From contig NZ_LBDA02000039.1 in assembly GCF_000980885.2 (NCBI RefSeq), forward strand, positions 184,485 through 248,484: a stretch of 64,000 bases of DNA. The letters run 5' to 3'. Origin of the DNA: Streptomyces malaysiense. Its GTDB lineage: Bacteria; Actinomycetota; Actinomycetes; Streptomycetales; Streptomycetaceae. Shown one piece after another: positions 42,215 through 50,554 of the stretch (its first letter is position 1; each line of letters opens with the position of its first letter). The notes beneath the pieces were generated by a model. The model searched no databases, was not told the origin of the DNA, and worked only from the letters and a program-made list of their open reading frames with translations. A program made the translations under genes and the position numbers.

Positions 42215-42241
42215 CGTTCCGGCCACCAGGTGGCCGGAACG
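42215..42241. repeat. Perfect 27-bp palindrome between divergent genes
   Basis: CGTTCCGGCCACC (42215-42227), a central A (42228) and GGTGGCCGGAACG (42229-42241) form a perfect odd palindrome with 13-bp arms and a 1-base centre. It lies 91 bases from the DUF488 start and 70 bases from the M1 peptidase start, a position suited to a divergent operator. With so small a loop it is better suited to protein binding or cruciform formation than to RNA termination. Confidence 0.75.
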
Positions 42242-42310
42242 AGACGGGAGACCCGGAGGCACCGCCGCCTCTAGTCTGTGGGCCGGCCGACCACCTCACG
42301 AGGAGCGCAC

Positions 42311-43732
42311 GTGACGTCACCCCGCAGACAGCCCGCACGCCGTCGTCCCACGGTTCTCCGCCGCTGGGTGGTGCCCGCCACCGTGCCCGTCGCCGTGACC
42401 GCGCTCCTCGGCGCCGCCGCGGGGACCGGCGCGGGCACCACCGGCGCGGCCGGCGCGGGCGACCCCTACTTCCCGCTCAGCGGCAACGGCGGGTACCACG
42501 TGCGCCACTACGGCCTGACGCTGCGCTACCAGGGCGACGGCCGCCTGGAGGGCACCGCCGTCCTCACCGCCCGCGCCACCCAGGCGCTCACCCGCTTCGA
42601 CCTGGACTTCAAGGGGCTGACGGTCGGCGGGGTCGAGGTCGACCGCACCGCGGCGGGCGTCGAGCGCTCCGGGCAGGAACTGGTGGTCACCCCGCGCCGC
42701 GCCCTGCGCGCGGGCCAGGACTTCGAGGTCACCGTCACCTACCACGGCACCCCCGAGCCGGTCACCGACCCCGACGGCTCGGCGGACGGCTGGATCCCCA
42801 CCGACGACGGCGCGTTCGTCGCGGGCGAGCCCCAGGGCGCCATGACCTGGTTCCCGGCGAACGCCCACCCCAAGGACAAGTCCTCGTACGACTTCACCAT
42901 CACCGTCCCCGAGGGCCGCACCGCCGTCGCCAACGGGGACCTGCTCCGACAGCGCACCGCCAAGGGCGAGACCACCTTCCACTGGCGTGAGACCCGGCCC
43001 ATGGCCGCCTACCTGGCCACCGCCACCATCGGCACCTTCCAGGTCACGCGCTACACCACCCGTGACGGCATCCGGGTCTACGACGCCGTCGACCCCCGCG
43101 AGGCCAAGGCCGCGGCCCCCGTGCTCAAGCGGCTGCCCTCGGTCCTGGAGTGGGAGAGCAGGCTGTTCGGGCCCTACCCGTTCAAGTCCGCCGGATCCAT
43201 CGTGGACCACGCGAAGGTCGGCTACGCCCTGGAGACGCAGACCCGCCCGCTCTACGACTCGGCGCCCGACATCCTCACCCTGGTGCACGAGAGCGCCCAC
43301 CAGTGGTTCGGCGACTCGGTGTCGCTGACCTCCTGGAAGGACATCTGGCTCAACGAGGGCTTCGCCACCTACGCGGAGTGGCTCTACACCGAGCAGCACG
43401 GCGGCGCGAGCGCGCAGAAGACCTTCGACCGGCTCTACGCCCGCCCCGCCGGCGACGGACTGTGGGCCTACCCGCCCGGCGACCCCGGCAGCGGCGGGAA
43501 CATCTTCGGCACGCCCGTCTACGACCGCGGCGCCATGGCCCTGCACGAACTGCGCGAGGCGGTCGGCGACCGCACGTTCTTCGCCATCCTGCGCGCCTGG
43601 GCCGCCGGGCACCGGGACGGACACGGCACCACCGCGCAGTTCGTCCGGCTCGCCGAGCAGAAGTCCGGCAGACCGCTGGACTCCCTCTTCCACATCTGGC
43701 TGTTCACGAAGGGCAAGCCGAACAAGACCTGA
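42311..43732 (+). CDS. Secreted M1 family aminopeptidase-like metallopeptidase
   Basis: The 473-residue product is an exported M1 (gluzincin) peptidase. A basic N-terminus and hydrophobic segment (about 18-50) form the signal. A saddle-like beta domain (about 58-240) is followed by the thermolysin-like catalytic domain with HESAHQWFGDSV and NEGFATYAEW, giving two His and two Glu of the zinc site. It is shorter than classical aminopeptidase N because the large C-terminal helical domain is reduced to about 110 residues. AGGAG precedes the GTG start by five bases. It likely trims peptides outside the cell. Confidence 0.88.
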   Translation: MTSPRRQPARRRPTVLRRWVVPATVPVAVTALLGAAAGTGAGTTGAAGAGDPYFPLSGNGGYHVRHYGLTLRYQGDGRLEGTAVLTARATQALTRFDLDFKGLTVGGVEVDRTAAGVERSGQELVVTPRRALRAGQDFEVTVTYHGTPEPVTDPDGSADGWIPTDDGAFVAGEPQGAMTWFPANAHPKDKSSYDFTITVPEGRTAVANGDLLRQRTAKGETTFHWRETRPMAAYLATATIGTFQVTRYTTRDGIRVYDAVDPREAKAAAPVLKRLPSVLEWESRLFGPYPFKSAGSIVDHAKVGYALETQTRPLYDSAPDILTLVHESAHQWFGDSVSLTSWKDIWLNEGFATYAEWLYTEQHGGASAQKTFDRLYARPAGDGLWAYPPGDPGSGGNIFGTPVYDRGAMALHELREAVGDRTFFAILRAWAAGHRDGHGTTAQFVRLAEQKSGRPLDSLFHIWLFTKGKPNKT

Positions 43733-43774
43733 GCTCTTACCAATTCCACATAACCGTCGGCCAAGCTCGACAGC

Positions 43775-44509
43775 ATGATCAACCGCAGAACCGCTCTTCC
43801 CCTCCTCGCCTCCCCGCTGCTCCTCACCGGCTGCGGCGGGAGCGGCGGGGAGGCCGGACAGCGGGCGCGGCCCACCCGGCCCGCGCCCGTGACCGGCACC
43901 ACCTCGCAGGCCGAACAGGCCCCGCACGGCATACCCGGGCTCGGCCCCACCCGGACCGCGGCGATACCGGAGCAGTGCACCCAGGCCGTCGTCGCCACCG
44001 GGCGCGGCCCCGACTCCCCGCAGTGCACGGTCGTCCTGCACCAGCGCACCGCCGACGGCTGGCAGGCGGGCCCGAGCTGGCCCGCGCACAACGCGCTCAA
44101 GGGCTGGAGCTCCCACCACATGCTGGGCGACCTGCGCTCTCCGCTCGGCGTGTACACCCTCTCCGACGCCGGGGGGCTGCTGCCCGACCCCGGCAGCAGA
44201 CTGCCGTACCACGAGTCCGCCGGATTCCACTCGCCCGGCACCGGCTTCGAGGGCGAACCCCTCGACGGCTCCTTCGACTACGTCATCGCCATCGACTACA
44301 ACCGCAAGCCCGGCACCTCCCCGCTGGACTGGACCCGCCCCCTCGGCCCCAAGCGCGGCGGAGGGGTCTGGCTGCACGTCGACCACGGCGGCCCCACCCA
44401 CGGCTGCGTCAGCGTCGCCAAGGCGCACATGAAGGACCTGCTGCGCACCCTCGACCCGGCCCGGCGCCCGGTCGTCGCGATGGGATACGCCGACTGGCTG
44501 GCGGTCTGA
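43775..44509 (+). CDS. L,D-transpeptidase-like (YkuD) lipoprotein
   Basis: The 244-residue product has a lipobox (LLLTGC, C20), so it is probably anchored outside the membrane. The catalytic YkuD/ErfK domain holds WLHVDHGGPTHGCVSV with catalytic C211 and H209, matching the SHGC-type motif; it would form L,D crosslinks in peptidoglycan or attach proteins. The segment LGDLRSPLGVYTLSDAGG resembles the family substrate-side strand. It follows the M1 gene by 42 bp and precedes a two-component system by 28 bp. Confidence 0.83.
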   Translation: MINRRTALPLLASPLLLTGCGGSGGEAGQRARPTRPAPVTGTTSQAEQAPHGIPGLGPTRTAAIPEQCTQAVVATGRGPDSPQCTVVLHQRTADGWQAGPSWPAHNALKGWSSHHMLGDLRSPLGVYTLSDAGGLLPDPGSRLPYHESAGFHSPGTGFEGEPLDGSFDYVIAIDYNRKPGTSPLDWTRPLGPKRGGGVWLHVDHGGPTHGCVSVAKAHMKDLLRTLDPARRPVVAMGYADWLAV

Positions 44510-44537
44510 GCCGCCGGGCCGCCTAGGATCCCCAACC

Positions 44538-45242
44538 GTGTGCGCACATGTACTGGTCGCCGAGGACGACGAGAAGCAGGCCGAACTGATCCGCCGCTCC
44601 CTGCTGGCCGAGGGACACACCGCGACGGTGGTGCACGACGGTGCCACCGCGCTCGTCACCGCCCGCCGGCTGCGGCCCGACCTGCTCGTCCTCGACCTGA
44701 TGCTGCCGGTCCTGGACGGCTTCGGCGTCTGCCGCGAACTGCGCGGCGACGACGGTGAGCTGGACGTCCCCGTGGTGATGCTCACCGCCCGCTCCGGCGA
44801 GGACGACCTGCTGCTCGGCCTCGGACTCGGCGCCGACGACTACCTCACCAAGCCGTACAGCCCGCGCGAGCTGATGGCCCGCATCCGCACGGTGCTGCGG
44901 CGCAGCGGGCGGGGCACCGGAGTCCGCGGCGACGACCCGGCGGTGCGGGCCGCCGGGCTCAGCGTCGACCCGGTACGGCACGAGGTGCGCTGCGACGGCG
45001 CGCCGGTGGACGTCACCCCGGCCGAGTTCCAGATCCTGCTGGCGATGGCGGCCGAGCCGGAACGGGTGTTCACCCGGCGCCAACTCCTGCGGTGCACCCG
45101 GGGGATCGACCGGTCCTCCACCGAACGGGCCGTCGACGTCCACATCATGAACCTGCGCCGCAAGATAGAGGCCGACTCCCGGCGTCCGGTACGGCTGCTC
45201 ACCGTGTTCGGCGTCGGGTACAAGCTCAGCGGCCGGCTGTGA
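44538..45242 (+). CDS. OmpR/PhoB-type response regulator
   Basis: The 234-residue product is a two-component response regulator. The receiver domain (about 1-118) has the acidic pair EDD at 9-11, phosphoacceptor D53 (LVLDLMLPVLDG) and the KPYSP lysine. The winged-helix output domain (about 135-232) ends with RAVDVHIMNLRRKIE and VFGVGYKLSGRL. Its stop codon overlaps the GTG of the sensor kinase by 4 bp, so the two are translationally coupled. The start is GTG at 44538. Confidence 0.92.
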   Translation: MCAHVLVAEDDEKQAELIRRSLLAEGHTATVVHDGATALVTARRLRPDLLVLDLMLPVLDGFGVCRELRGDDGELDVPVVMLTARSGEDDLLLGLGLGADDYLTKPYSPRELMARIRTVLRRSGRGTGVRGDDPAVRAAGLSVDPVRHEVRCDGAPVDVTPAEFQILLAMAAEPERVFTRRQLLRCTRGIDRSSTERAVDVHIMNLRRKIEADSRRPVRLLTVFGVGYKLSGRL

Positions 45243-47128
45243 AGTCCGCTGCCGGGCGGGGGAGTCCGGGCCGGGGCGCCCGGCGCCGGATACCGCTGCG
45301 CAAACGGCTCCTGGTCCGGCTGCTGTCCGTCTCCGCCCTGATCGCCGTCTGCTCGGTGGCGGCCACCGCCTGGCTCGCGGTGACCACCACCACCAGCGCC
45401 CTCAAGGAGGAACAGGGCCAGGACCTCGCCGCCGACAACAGCATCCTGGCCCAGCTCAGCGGGTACGCGGCCACGCACTCCGACTGGTCCGGGGTCCAGC
45501 GGTCCGTGCGGGACCTGGCGGCGCGGACCGGCCGGCGGATCGCGCTCACCAGCCCCGACCGCACCCTCGTCGCCGACTCGGCGCCGCGCGGCACCCCACT
45601 GCCGCCCCGGCCGGCCGCGAGCGTCGACCCGCTGCGCACCGACACCTACAGCGAGGCCGGTGCCCAGCTCAGCGGCATCGACCCGCGCGCCGTCGGCCCC
45701 TACCGGCTGTCCGCGGAGGAACGTGCCGAGCTGGAGTCGCTGGCCACCCGGGGCAGGCAGTGCTACGCCCGCTACGGCCTGCGGACCACCGTGCAGCGCA
45801 CGCCCAGCGGACGCCCCGTACTCACCGGCGCCGACGGCTCCGATCCGTCCCGCTACGGGGTGGCGGCGTGCGGGACCGACGGGCTCGACGCCCCCACGCC
45901 CACCGAGACCCGGGCCCTGGACACGTTGTCCGGGCTCGCCCGCCCCTGTCTGCGACAGGCCGGCCTGGAGGTCGGCGACGGCCCGCTGTTCCTCGCCTTC
46001 GACCCCCGGGCCAAGGACCACTTCGGCGGCGGCCCCCTGCTCACCAAGCTCGCGGGCAGGGACAAGGACGCCACCGTGCGCTCGGCCCAGAGCTGTGTGC
46101 TCAGCGCGCGCCGCGCCCAGCTGGAACCCTATGTCGCCCCGGCCGCCGACCTGTTCCTCGGCATCGGAGACCAGAACCCCTCCCGCTTCGACATGTCACC
46201 GGCGAACAAGTCCAAGGTGGTCTCCGCGGCCGGACTGGTCCTCGCCGTCACCGTCGCGGTGACCGCCGCCGTCGCCATCCGGCTGGTACGGCCCCTGCGC
46301 GCGCTGACCGCGGCCGCCCAGGCACCGCCCGAGCGGCATGTCAGGGTGCCGGTCACCACCCGGGACGAGACCGGCACCCTCGCGGAGGCGTTCAACGAAC
46401 TCACCGAGCGCCGCGAACGCCTGGAGGCCCAGCGCAAGGCCATGGTCAGCGACATCGCGCACGAACTGCGCAGCCCGCTCACCAACATCCGCGGCTGGCT
46501 GGAGGTGATGCGCGACGGCGTCGTCGACCCCGATCCGGGCCTGCTGGACTCCGTGCACGAGGAGGCGCTCGTGCTCCAGCGGATCATCGACGACCTCCAG
46601 GACCTGGCCGCCGCCGACGCGGGCACCCTGCGCCTGCACCGCGAACCGCTGTCCGCCGGTGAACTGTTCGACCAGGTCGCCGCCGCCCACCGGGTGGCCG
46701 CCGACGCGGCCGGGGTCGCGCTGGTGGCCGGGGCCGACCCCGCCGTGTGGCTGGACGCGGACCCGGTGCGGATGCGGCAGGTGCTCGGCAACCTCGTCTC
46801 CAACGCGCTGCGGCACACCCCGGCCGGCGGCGCGGTCACCCTGGAGGCCGGCCGGGAGGGCACCGACGCCGTGCTCACCGTCGCGGACACCGGCTCCGGC
46901 ATCGCCGCCGAGGACCTCCCGCACGTCTTCGAACGGTTCTGGCGCGCCGAGAAGTCCCGCAGCCGCCGCACCGGAGGCAGCGGCCTCGGCCTGCCGATCG
47001 TCCGCCACCTGCTCGCCGCGCACGGGGGTACGGCGCATGCCACGAGCGAGCCCGGCGCGGGCGCGGTGTTCACCCTCCGGCTGCCCGCGACGCGGGCACC
47101 GGGGGAGGAGCCGGCCGGGAAGCCGTAG
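45239..47128 (+). CDS. Membrane sensor histidine kinase with cysteine-rich extracellular domain
   Basis: The 629-residue product is the partner kinase. Two membrane segments (about 26-48 and 327-349) flank a 280-residue extracellular domain. That domain has just four cysteines, C175, C211, C237 and C286, in a repeated arrangement (QCYARYGL...AACGTD and PCLRQAGL...QSCVLS). A HAMP domain (about 350-402) is followed by the DHp phosphoacceptor H408 (SDIAHELRSPLTNIR) and an HATPase domain (VSNALRHTPAGGAV, DTGSGI, GGSGLGLPIV). The Cys pattern suggests two disulfides formed outside the cell. The neighbouring cell-wall enzyme genes hint at an envelope signal. Confidence 0.92.
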   Translation: MKSAAGRGSPGRGARRRIPLRKRLLVRLLSVSALIAVCSVAATAWLAVTTTTSALKEEQGQDLAADNSILAQLSGYAATHSDWSGVQRSVRDLAARTGRRIALTSPDRTLVADSAPRGTPLPPRPAASVDPLRTDTYSEAGAQLSGIDPRAVGPYRLSAEERAELESLATRGRQCYARYGLRTTVQRTPSGRPVLTGADGSDPSRYGVAACGTDGLDAPTPTETRALDTLSGLARPCLRQAGLEVGDGPLFLAFDPRAKDHFGGGPLLTKLAGRDKDATVRSAQSCVLSARRAQLEPYVAPAADLFLGIGDQNPSRFDMSPANKSKVVSAAGLVLAVTVAVTAAVAIRLVRPLRALTAAAQAPPERHVRVPVTTRDETGTLAEAFNELTERRERLEAQRKAMVSDIAHELRSPLTNIRGWLEVMRDGVVDPDPGLLDSVHEEALVLQRIIDDLQDLAAADAGTLRLHREPLSAGELFDQVAAAHRVAADAAGVALVAGADPAVWLDADPVRMRQVLGNLVSNALRHTPAGGAVTLEAGREGTDAVLTVADTGSGIAAEDLPHVFERFWRAEKSRSRRTGGSGLGLPIVRHLLAAHGGTAHATSEPGAGAVFTLRLPATRAPGEEPAGKP

Positions 47129-47143
47129 CACCCGGGGCCCGGT

Positions 47144-47395
47144 TCAGCCCGAGCGCGGGCGGGAGCGGGCCCGGCGGCGCAGCCTGCGGCGTTCCAGCTC
47201 GGTGGTACCGCCCCAGACACCGATGCCCTGACCGGTGTCCAACGCCCAGTCGAGACACCGCTGCTGGACCGGGCACCGCCGGCACACCACCTTGGCCTGC
47301 TCGGCCTGCACCTGCGCGGGCCCGGTATTGCCGATGGGGAAGAACAGATCGGGGTCCTCGTAGCGGCACGCGGCGTGTTCGCGCCAGTTCTCCAT
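47144..47395 (-). CDS. WhiB-like (Wbl) iron-sulfur regulator
   Basis: The 83-residue product is a WhiB-like protein of WblE/WhiB1-like type. The [4Fe-4S] ligands are C10, C38, C41 and C47, in the spacing C-x27-C-x2-C-x5-C. The turn GVWGG is at 59-63 and the C-terminus is a basic DNA-binding helix rich in Arg. LFFPIGNTGPA is typical of the WblE/WhiB1 group. GGAGG lies six bases before the ATG. Phased 11-bp repeats occur about 100 bases upstream. It converges with the sensor kinase gene. Confidence 0.93.
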   Translation of the reverse strand: MENWREHAACRYEDPDLFFPIGNTGPAQVQAEQAKVVCRRCPVQQRCLDWALDTGQGIGVWGGTTELERRRLRRRARSRPRSG

Positions 47396-47490
47396 GGAAG
47401 CCTCCTGGGTCGAGTCGGGAGTCGTCCGTGTTCTCTGCCGACGTCGTTCTCCGGACGCGGGTCACCGGCCACGGCGCCGTGAAACGGCCG

Positions 47491-47522
47491 TGAGCGGGAC
47501 GGACACGGGATCGACACGGGAT
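47491..47522 (-). repeat. Three phased 11-bp repeats upstream of the WhiB-like gene
   Basis: On the minus strand the units ATCCCGTGTCG, ATCCCGTGTCC and GTCCCGCTCA follow each other with an 11-bp period; the first two share ten identical bases (47513-47522 and 47502-47511). They lie 96-127 bases upstream of the start, on one face of the helix. Confidence 0.55.
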
Positions 47523-47566
47523 GTGTGAACTTCGGCCACTCCTCGCCGGCGCCGGCCGCCCGGGGC

Positions 47567-48448
47567 TCAACCCCGCAGCGCTTTCGCCGCCGTCGCCGTC
47601 ACCGCCTCGGCCAGCGCCGCCAGCGCGGGGGAGTCGAGCTTCCACTGCTGCCAGTACAGGGTGACGTCCATCCACTCGCCGGGTGCGAGCGGGGACAGCC
47701 GGCCGTCGGCCAGCAGCGGGTGGGCCTGTACCTCCGGGACCATGCCCCAGCCGAGGCCCGCGGCGACCGCGTCGAGGAAGCCCTCCGAGGTGGGCACGTG
47801 ATGGCGCAGCGGGGCGGCGGAGGTGCCGCCCAGCCGGCGGACGTAGCCGTCCTGGAAGTCGTCCTTGCGGTCGAAGACCACCACGGGCGCCGTGGCGAGG
47901 GCGTCCGGCAGGGGGCGCCCGGCGACCCTGGTGCGGGCGAACTCCGGTTCCGCGACCGGGAGGTAGCGCATCCGGCCGAGCGGACGCGCCGTACAGCCGG
48001 GCACCGGGTCGGAGGAGGAGGTCACCGCCGCCATCACCAGGCCCTCGCGCAGCAGCACCGCCGTATGGGCCTCGTCCTCGCGGTGCAGCTCGAAGCAGAG
48101 TCCCGGCACCCGGTTCAGGGCGGGCAGGAACCAGGTCGCCAGCGAGTCCGCGTTCACCGCGACCGACACCCGGACGGGCTCCCCGGCGCCGCTGAGTCCC
48201 AGCTCGCCCCACGCGTCCCGCTCCAGCCGGGCGAGCTGACGGGCGTAGCGCACCAGCACCGCGCCGGACTCCGTGGGCCGTACCGGCTTGGTGCGCTGCA
48301 GCAGGACCCGCCCGGTGCGCTGTTCGAGGGCCTTGACCCGCTGGCTCACCGCCGACGGCGTCACGTGCAGGGCGGCGGCCGCCGCGTCGAAGGTGCCCTC
48401 GTCCACCACCGCGAGCAGGGTCCGCACCTGATCCAGAGGAAGGTCCAT
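47567..48448 (-). CDS. LysG/ArgP-type LysR regulator
   Basis: The 293-residue product is a LysR regulator of the ArgP/LysG branch, which activates basic amino acid exporters in response to Lys or Arg. The helix-turn-helix spans residues 3-60 (DLPLDQVRTLLAVVDEGTFD, AALHVTPSAVSQRVKALEQR). The ArgP-type effector domain follows, with a conserved VFDRKDDFQDGYV segment. It is divergent from the LysE-like exporter gene by 69 bp, the standard lysG-lysE layout. No Shine-Dalgarno is seen before the ATG, so a leaderless message is likely. Confidence 0.9.
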   Translation of the reverse strand: MDLPLDQVRTLLAVVDEGTFDAAAAALHVTPSAVSQRVKALEQRTGRVLLQRTKPVRPTESGAVLVRYARQLARLERDAWGELGLSGAGEPVRVSVAVNADSLATWFLPALNRVPGLCFELHREDEAHTAVLLREGLVMAAVTSSSDPVPGCTARPLGRMRYLPVAEPEFARTRVAGRPLPDALATAPVVVFDRKDDFQDGYVRRLGGTSAAPLRHHVPTSEGFLDAVAAGLGWGMVPEVQAHPLLADGRLSPLAPGEWMDVTLYWQQWKLDSPALAALAEAVTATAAKALRG

Positions 48449-48517
48449 CACAAGCACTAATGATACGTAAGAATCTTTAGCTGTACTTGAGGCAGTGGGT
48501 GTCCTTAGCTTCGTCCC

Positions 48518-49138
48518 ATGAACCACACCGCCCTGACCGCCGCGGTCGCCGGCTTCGGCACCGGACTGTCCCTGATCGTCGCCATCGGCGCCCAGAACGC
48601 CTTCGTCCTGCGCCAGGGGGTGCGCCGGGACGCCGTGCCCGCCGTCGTCGGCATCTGCGCCCTGTCCGACGCGGTGCTCATCGCGCTCGGCGTGGGCGGC
48701 GTCGGCGCGGTCGTGGTGGCCTGGCCGGGCGTGGTCAGGGCGGTCGGCGTCGTCGGCGGCGTCTTCCTGCTCTGCTACGGCGTGCTGGCCGCCCGCCGCG
48801 TCGTACGGCCCACCGGTACCGGGCTGACCGCTGAGGGCGAGGCGGCCGGGTCCCCGCGCCGGGCCGTACTCACCTGTCTCGCGATGACCTGGCTCAATCC
48901 GCACGTCTACCTGGACACCGTCTTCCTGCTGGGCTCGCTCGCGGCCGACCGCGGCCCGCTGCGCTGGACGTTCGGGCTCGGGGCCGCGCTCGCCAGCCTG
49001 TGCTGGTTCACCGCGCTCGGCTTCGGCGCCCGGCTGCTCGGCCGCCACCTGGCCCGGCCCGGCGCCTGGCGGCTCCTGGACGGCCTGGTCGCCCTCACCA
49101 TGCTCGTCCTGGGCGGCTCGCTGCTCCTCGAAGGCTGA
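48518..49138 (+). CDS. lysE: LysE/ArgO family amino acid exporter
   Basis: The 206-residue product is a LysE/ArgO-type exporter. Five to six membrane segments are visible, with the family signature GFGTGLSLIVAIGAQNAFVLRQ (in two parts, residues 9-30) and the conserved MTWLNPHVYLDTVFLLG (about 124-140). It probably exports L-lysine and/or L-arginine across the cytoplasmic membrane under control of the divergent LysR regulator. Which amino acid it prefers cannot be read from sequence. Confidence 0.9.
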   Translation: MNHTALTAAVAGFGTGLSLIVAIGAQNAFVLRQGVRRDAVPAVVGICALSDAVLIALGVGGVGAVVVAWPGVVRAVGVVGGVFLLCYGVLAARRVVRPTGTGLTAEGEAAGSPRRAVLTCLAMTWLNPHVYLDTVFLLGSLAADRGPLRWTFGLGAALASLCWFTALGFGARLLGRHLARPGAWRLLDGLVALTMLVLGGSLLLEG

Positions 49139-49183
49139 GACCGGTCTCCCGGACCGGGACGTCGGCCCGCCGGTGCGATGAGA

Positions 49184-49202
49184 AGGTTAGGCTCTCGAAC
49201 CG
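49184..49202. promoter_or_regulatory. Candidate half iron box upstream of the MFS exporter
   Basis: AGGTTAGGCT at 49184-49193 matches ten bases of the actinobacterial DmdR/IdeR iron box (TTAGGTTAGGCTAACCTAA), but the right half is degraded (CTCGAACC). It lies about 30-48 bases before the GTG of an EntS-like exporter, a biologically sensible place. Confidence 0.35.
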
Positions 49203-49231
49203 AAAAGATGTAACGAGCAACCAGGACGTCC

Positions 49232-50530
49232 GTGAACACCAGCGAGAGCAGTACCGAGACCGGCGACGACGCGCCGGCGGCCGACCCCCCGCCCCATCGC
49301 GGCTGGCGCCGCTGGGCGATGGACACCCGCCCGCTGCGCATCCCCGCCTACCGGCGCCTGTGGTCCTCGACCATCGTGACCTCCGTCGGCAGTCAGCTCA
49401 CCGCCGTCGCCGTACCCAAGCAGATCTACGACATCACGCACTCCTCCGCCTGGGTCGGCTACGCCAGCCTCGCCGGGCTCGTGCCCATGGTGCTGTTCGC
49501 GCTGTGGGGCGGCGCGGTCGCGGACACCGTGGACCGGCGCAAGCTGCTGCTGGGGACCAACATCGGGATCGCGGTCACCTCGCTGCTGTTCTGGGCGCAG
49601 GCCGCCACCGAACTGGACTCCGTCGTGGTCCTCATGGTGCTGCTCGCGCTCCAGCAGGCGTTCTTCGGCCTCAACTCCCCGGCCCGCAGCGCCTCCATCG
49701 CCCGGCTGGTCCCGGCCGGGGAACTGCCCGCGGCCAACGCGCTCGGCTCCACCGTGATGCAGACCGGACTGGTGGCGGGTCCGCTGCTCGCCGGTGTGCT
49801 CATCCCGGTCATCGGCCTGCCCGAGCTGTACCTCGTCGACGCCCTCGCGCTGTGCGTCACCGTGTGGGCCGTGTTCCGGCTGCCCGCGCTGCCCCCGCTC
49901 GGCGACGCCCCCAGGCGCCGCGCCGGGGTGCGCGAGATAGCCGACGGTTTCCGCTACATATCCCGGCACAAGGTGCTGCTGCTGTCCTTCCTCGCGGACA
50001 TCGTCGCCATGGTGTTCGGCATGCCCCGCGCCCTGTTCCCGCAGCTGGCCGCGCAGACGTACCACTCCTGGGGCGAGGGTCTCGCGCTCGGTGTGCTGTT
50101 CGCCGGCATCCCGGTCGGCGCGGTGTTCGGCGGTCTGTGCTCGGGCGCGTTCTCCCGCGCCCGGCGGCACGGCTGGATGGTCGTCTGGGCCGTCGTCGCC
50201 TGGGGCGTGGCCATCGCCGGCTTCGGTCTCAGCGGCGATCTCTGGACCGCGCTCGTCTTCCTCGCCGCGGCCGGTGTCGCCGACATGGTCTCGATGGTGT
50301 TCCGCGGCGCGATCCTGCTGTCCGCCGCGACCGACGAGATGCGCGGCCGGATGCAGGGCGTCTTCACGGTCGTGGTGGCCGGCGGCCCCCGCCTCGCGGA
50401 CGTGCTGCACGGCACCGCCGGCGCCGTGTTCGGCCCGCGCGCGGCCGTGGCGGGCGGCGGCGCCCTGGTCGTCGTGCTGATGCTGGCCCTGGCCGCGGCG
50501 GTGCCCGCGCTGCGGCGCTACCGGATCTGA
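49232..50530 (+). CDS. MFS transporter, EntS-like
   Basis: The 432-residue product is a twelve-segment major facilitator of the EntS/MFS_3 branch, several members of which export siderophores. The first segment begins LRIPAYRRLWSSTIVTSVG. The loop GGAVADTVDRRKLLL carries the MFS GxxxD(R/K)xGRR-like motif, and RSASIARLVPAGELPAANAL is typical of MFS_3. The final GPRAAVAGGGALVVV segment lies near the C-terminus. Start is GTG at 49232. A possible iron-box half-site upstream supports a siderophore role, but weakly. Confidence 0.83.
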   Translation: MNTSESSTETGDDAPAADPPPHRGWRRWAMDTRPLRIPAYRRLWSSTIVTSVGSQLTAVAVPKQIYDITHSSAWVGYASLAGLVPMVLFALWGGAVADTVDRRKLLLGTNIGIAVTSLLFWAQAATELDSVVVLMVLLALQQAFFGLNSPARSASIARLVPAGELPAANALGSTVMQTGLVAGPLLAGVLIPVIGLPELYLVDALALCVTVWAVFRLPALPPLGDAPRRRAGVREIADGFRYISRHKVLLLSFLADIVAMVFGMPRALFPQLAAQTYHSWGEGLALGVLFAGIPVGAVFGGLCSGAFSRARRHGWMVVWAVVAWGVAIAGFGLSGDLWTALVFLAAAGVADMVSMVFRGAILLSAATDEMRGRMQGVFTVVVAGGPRLADVLHGTAGAVFGPRAAVAGGGALVVVLMLALAAAVPALRRYRI

Positions 50531-50554
50531 GCGGGCGCGGGGGCCGCGGCCGGC

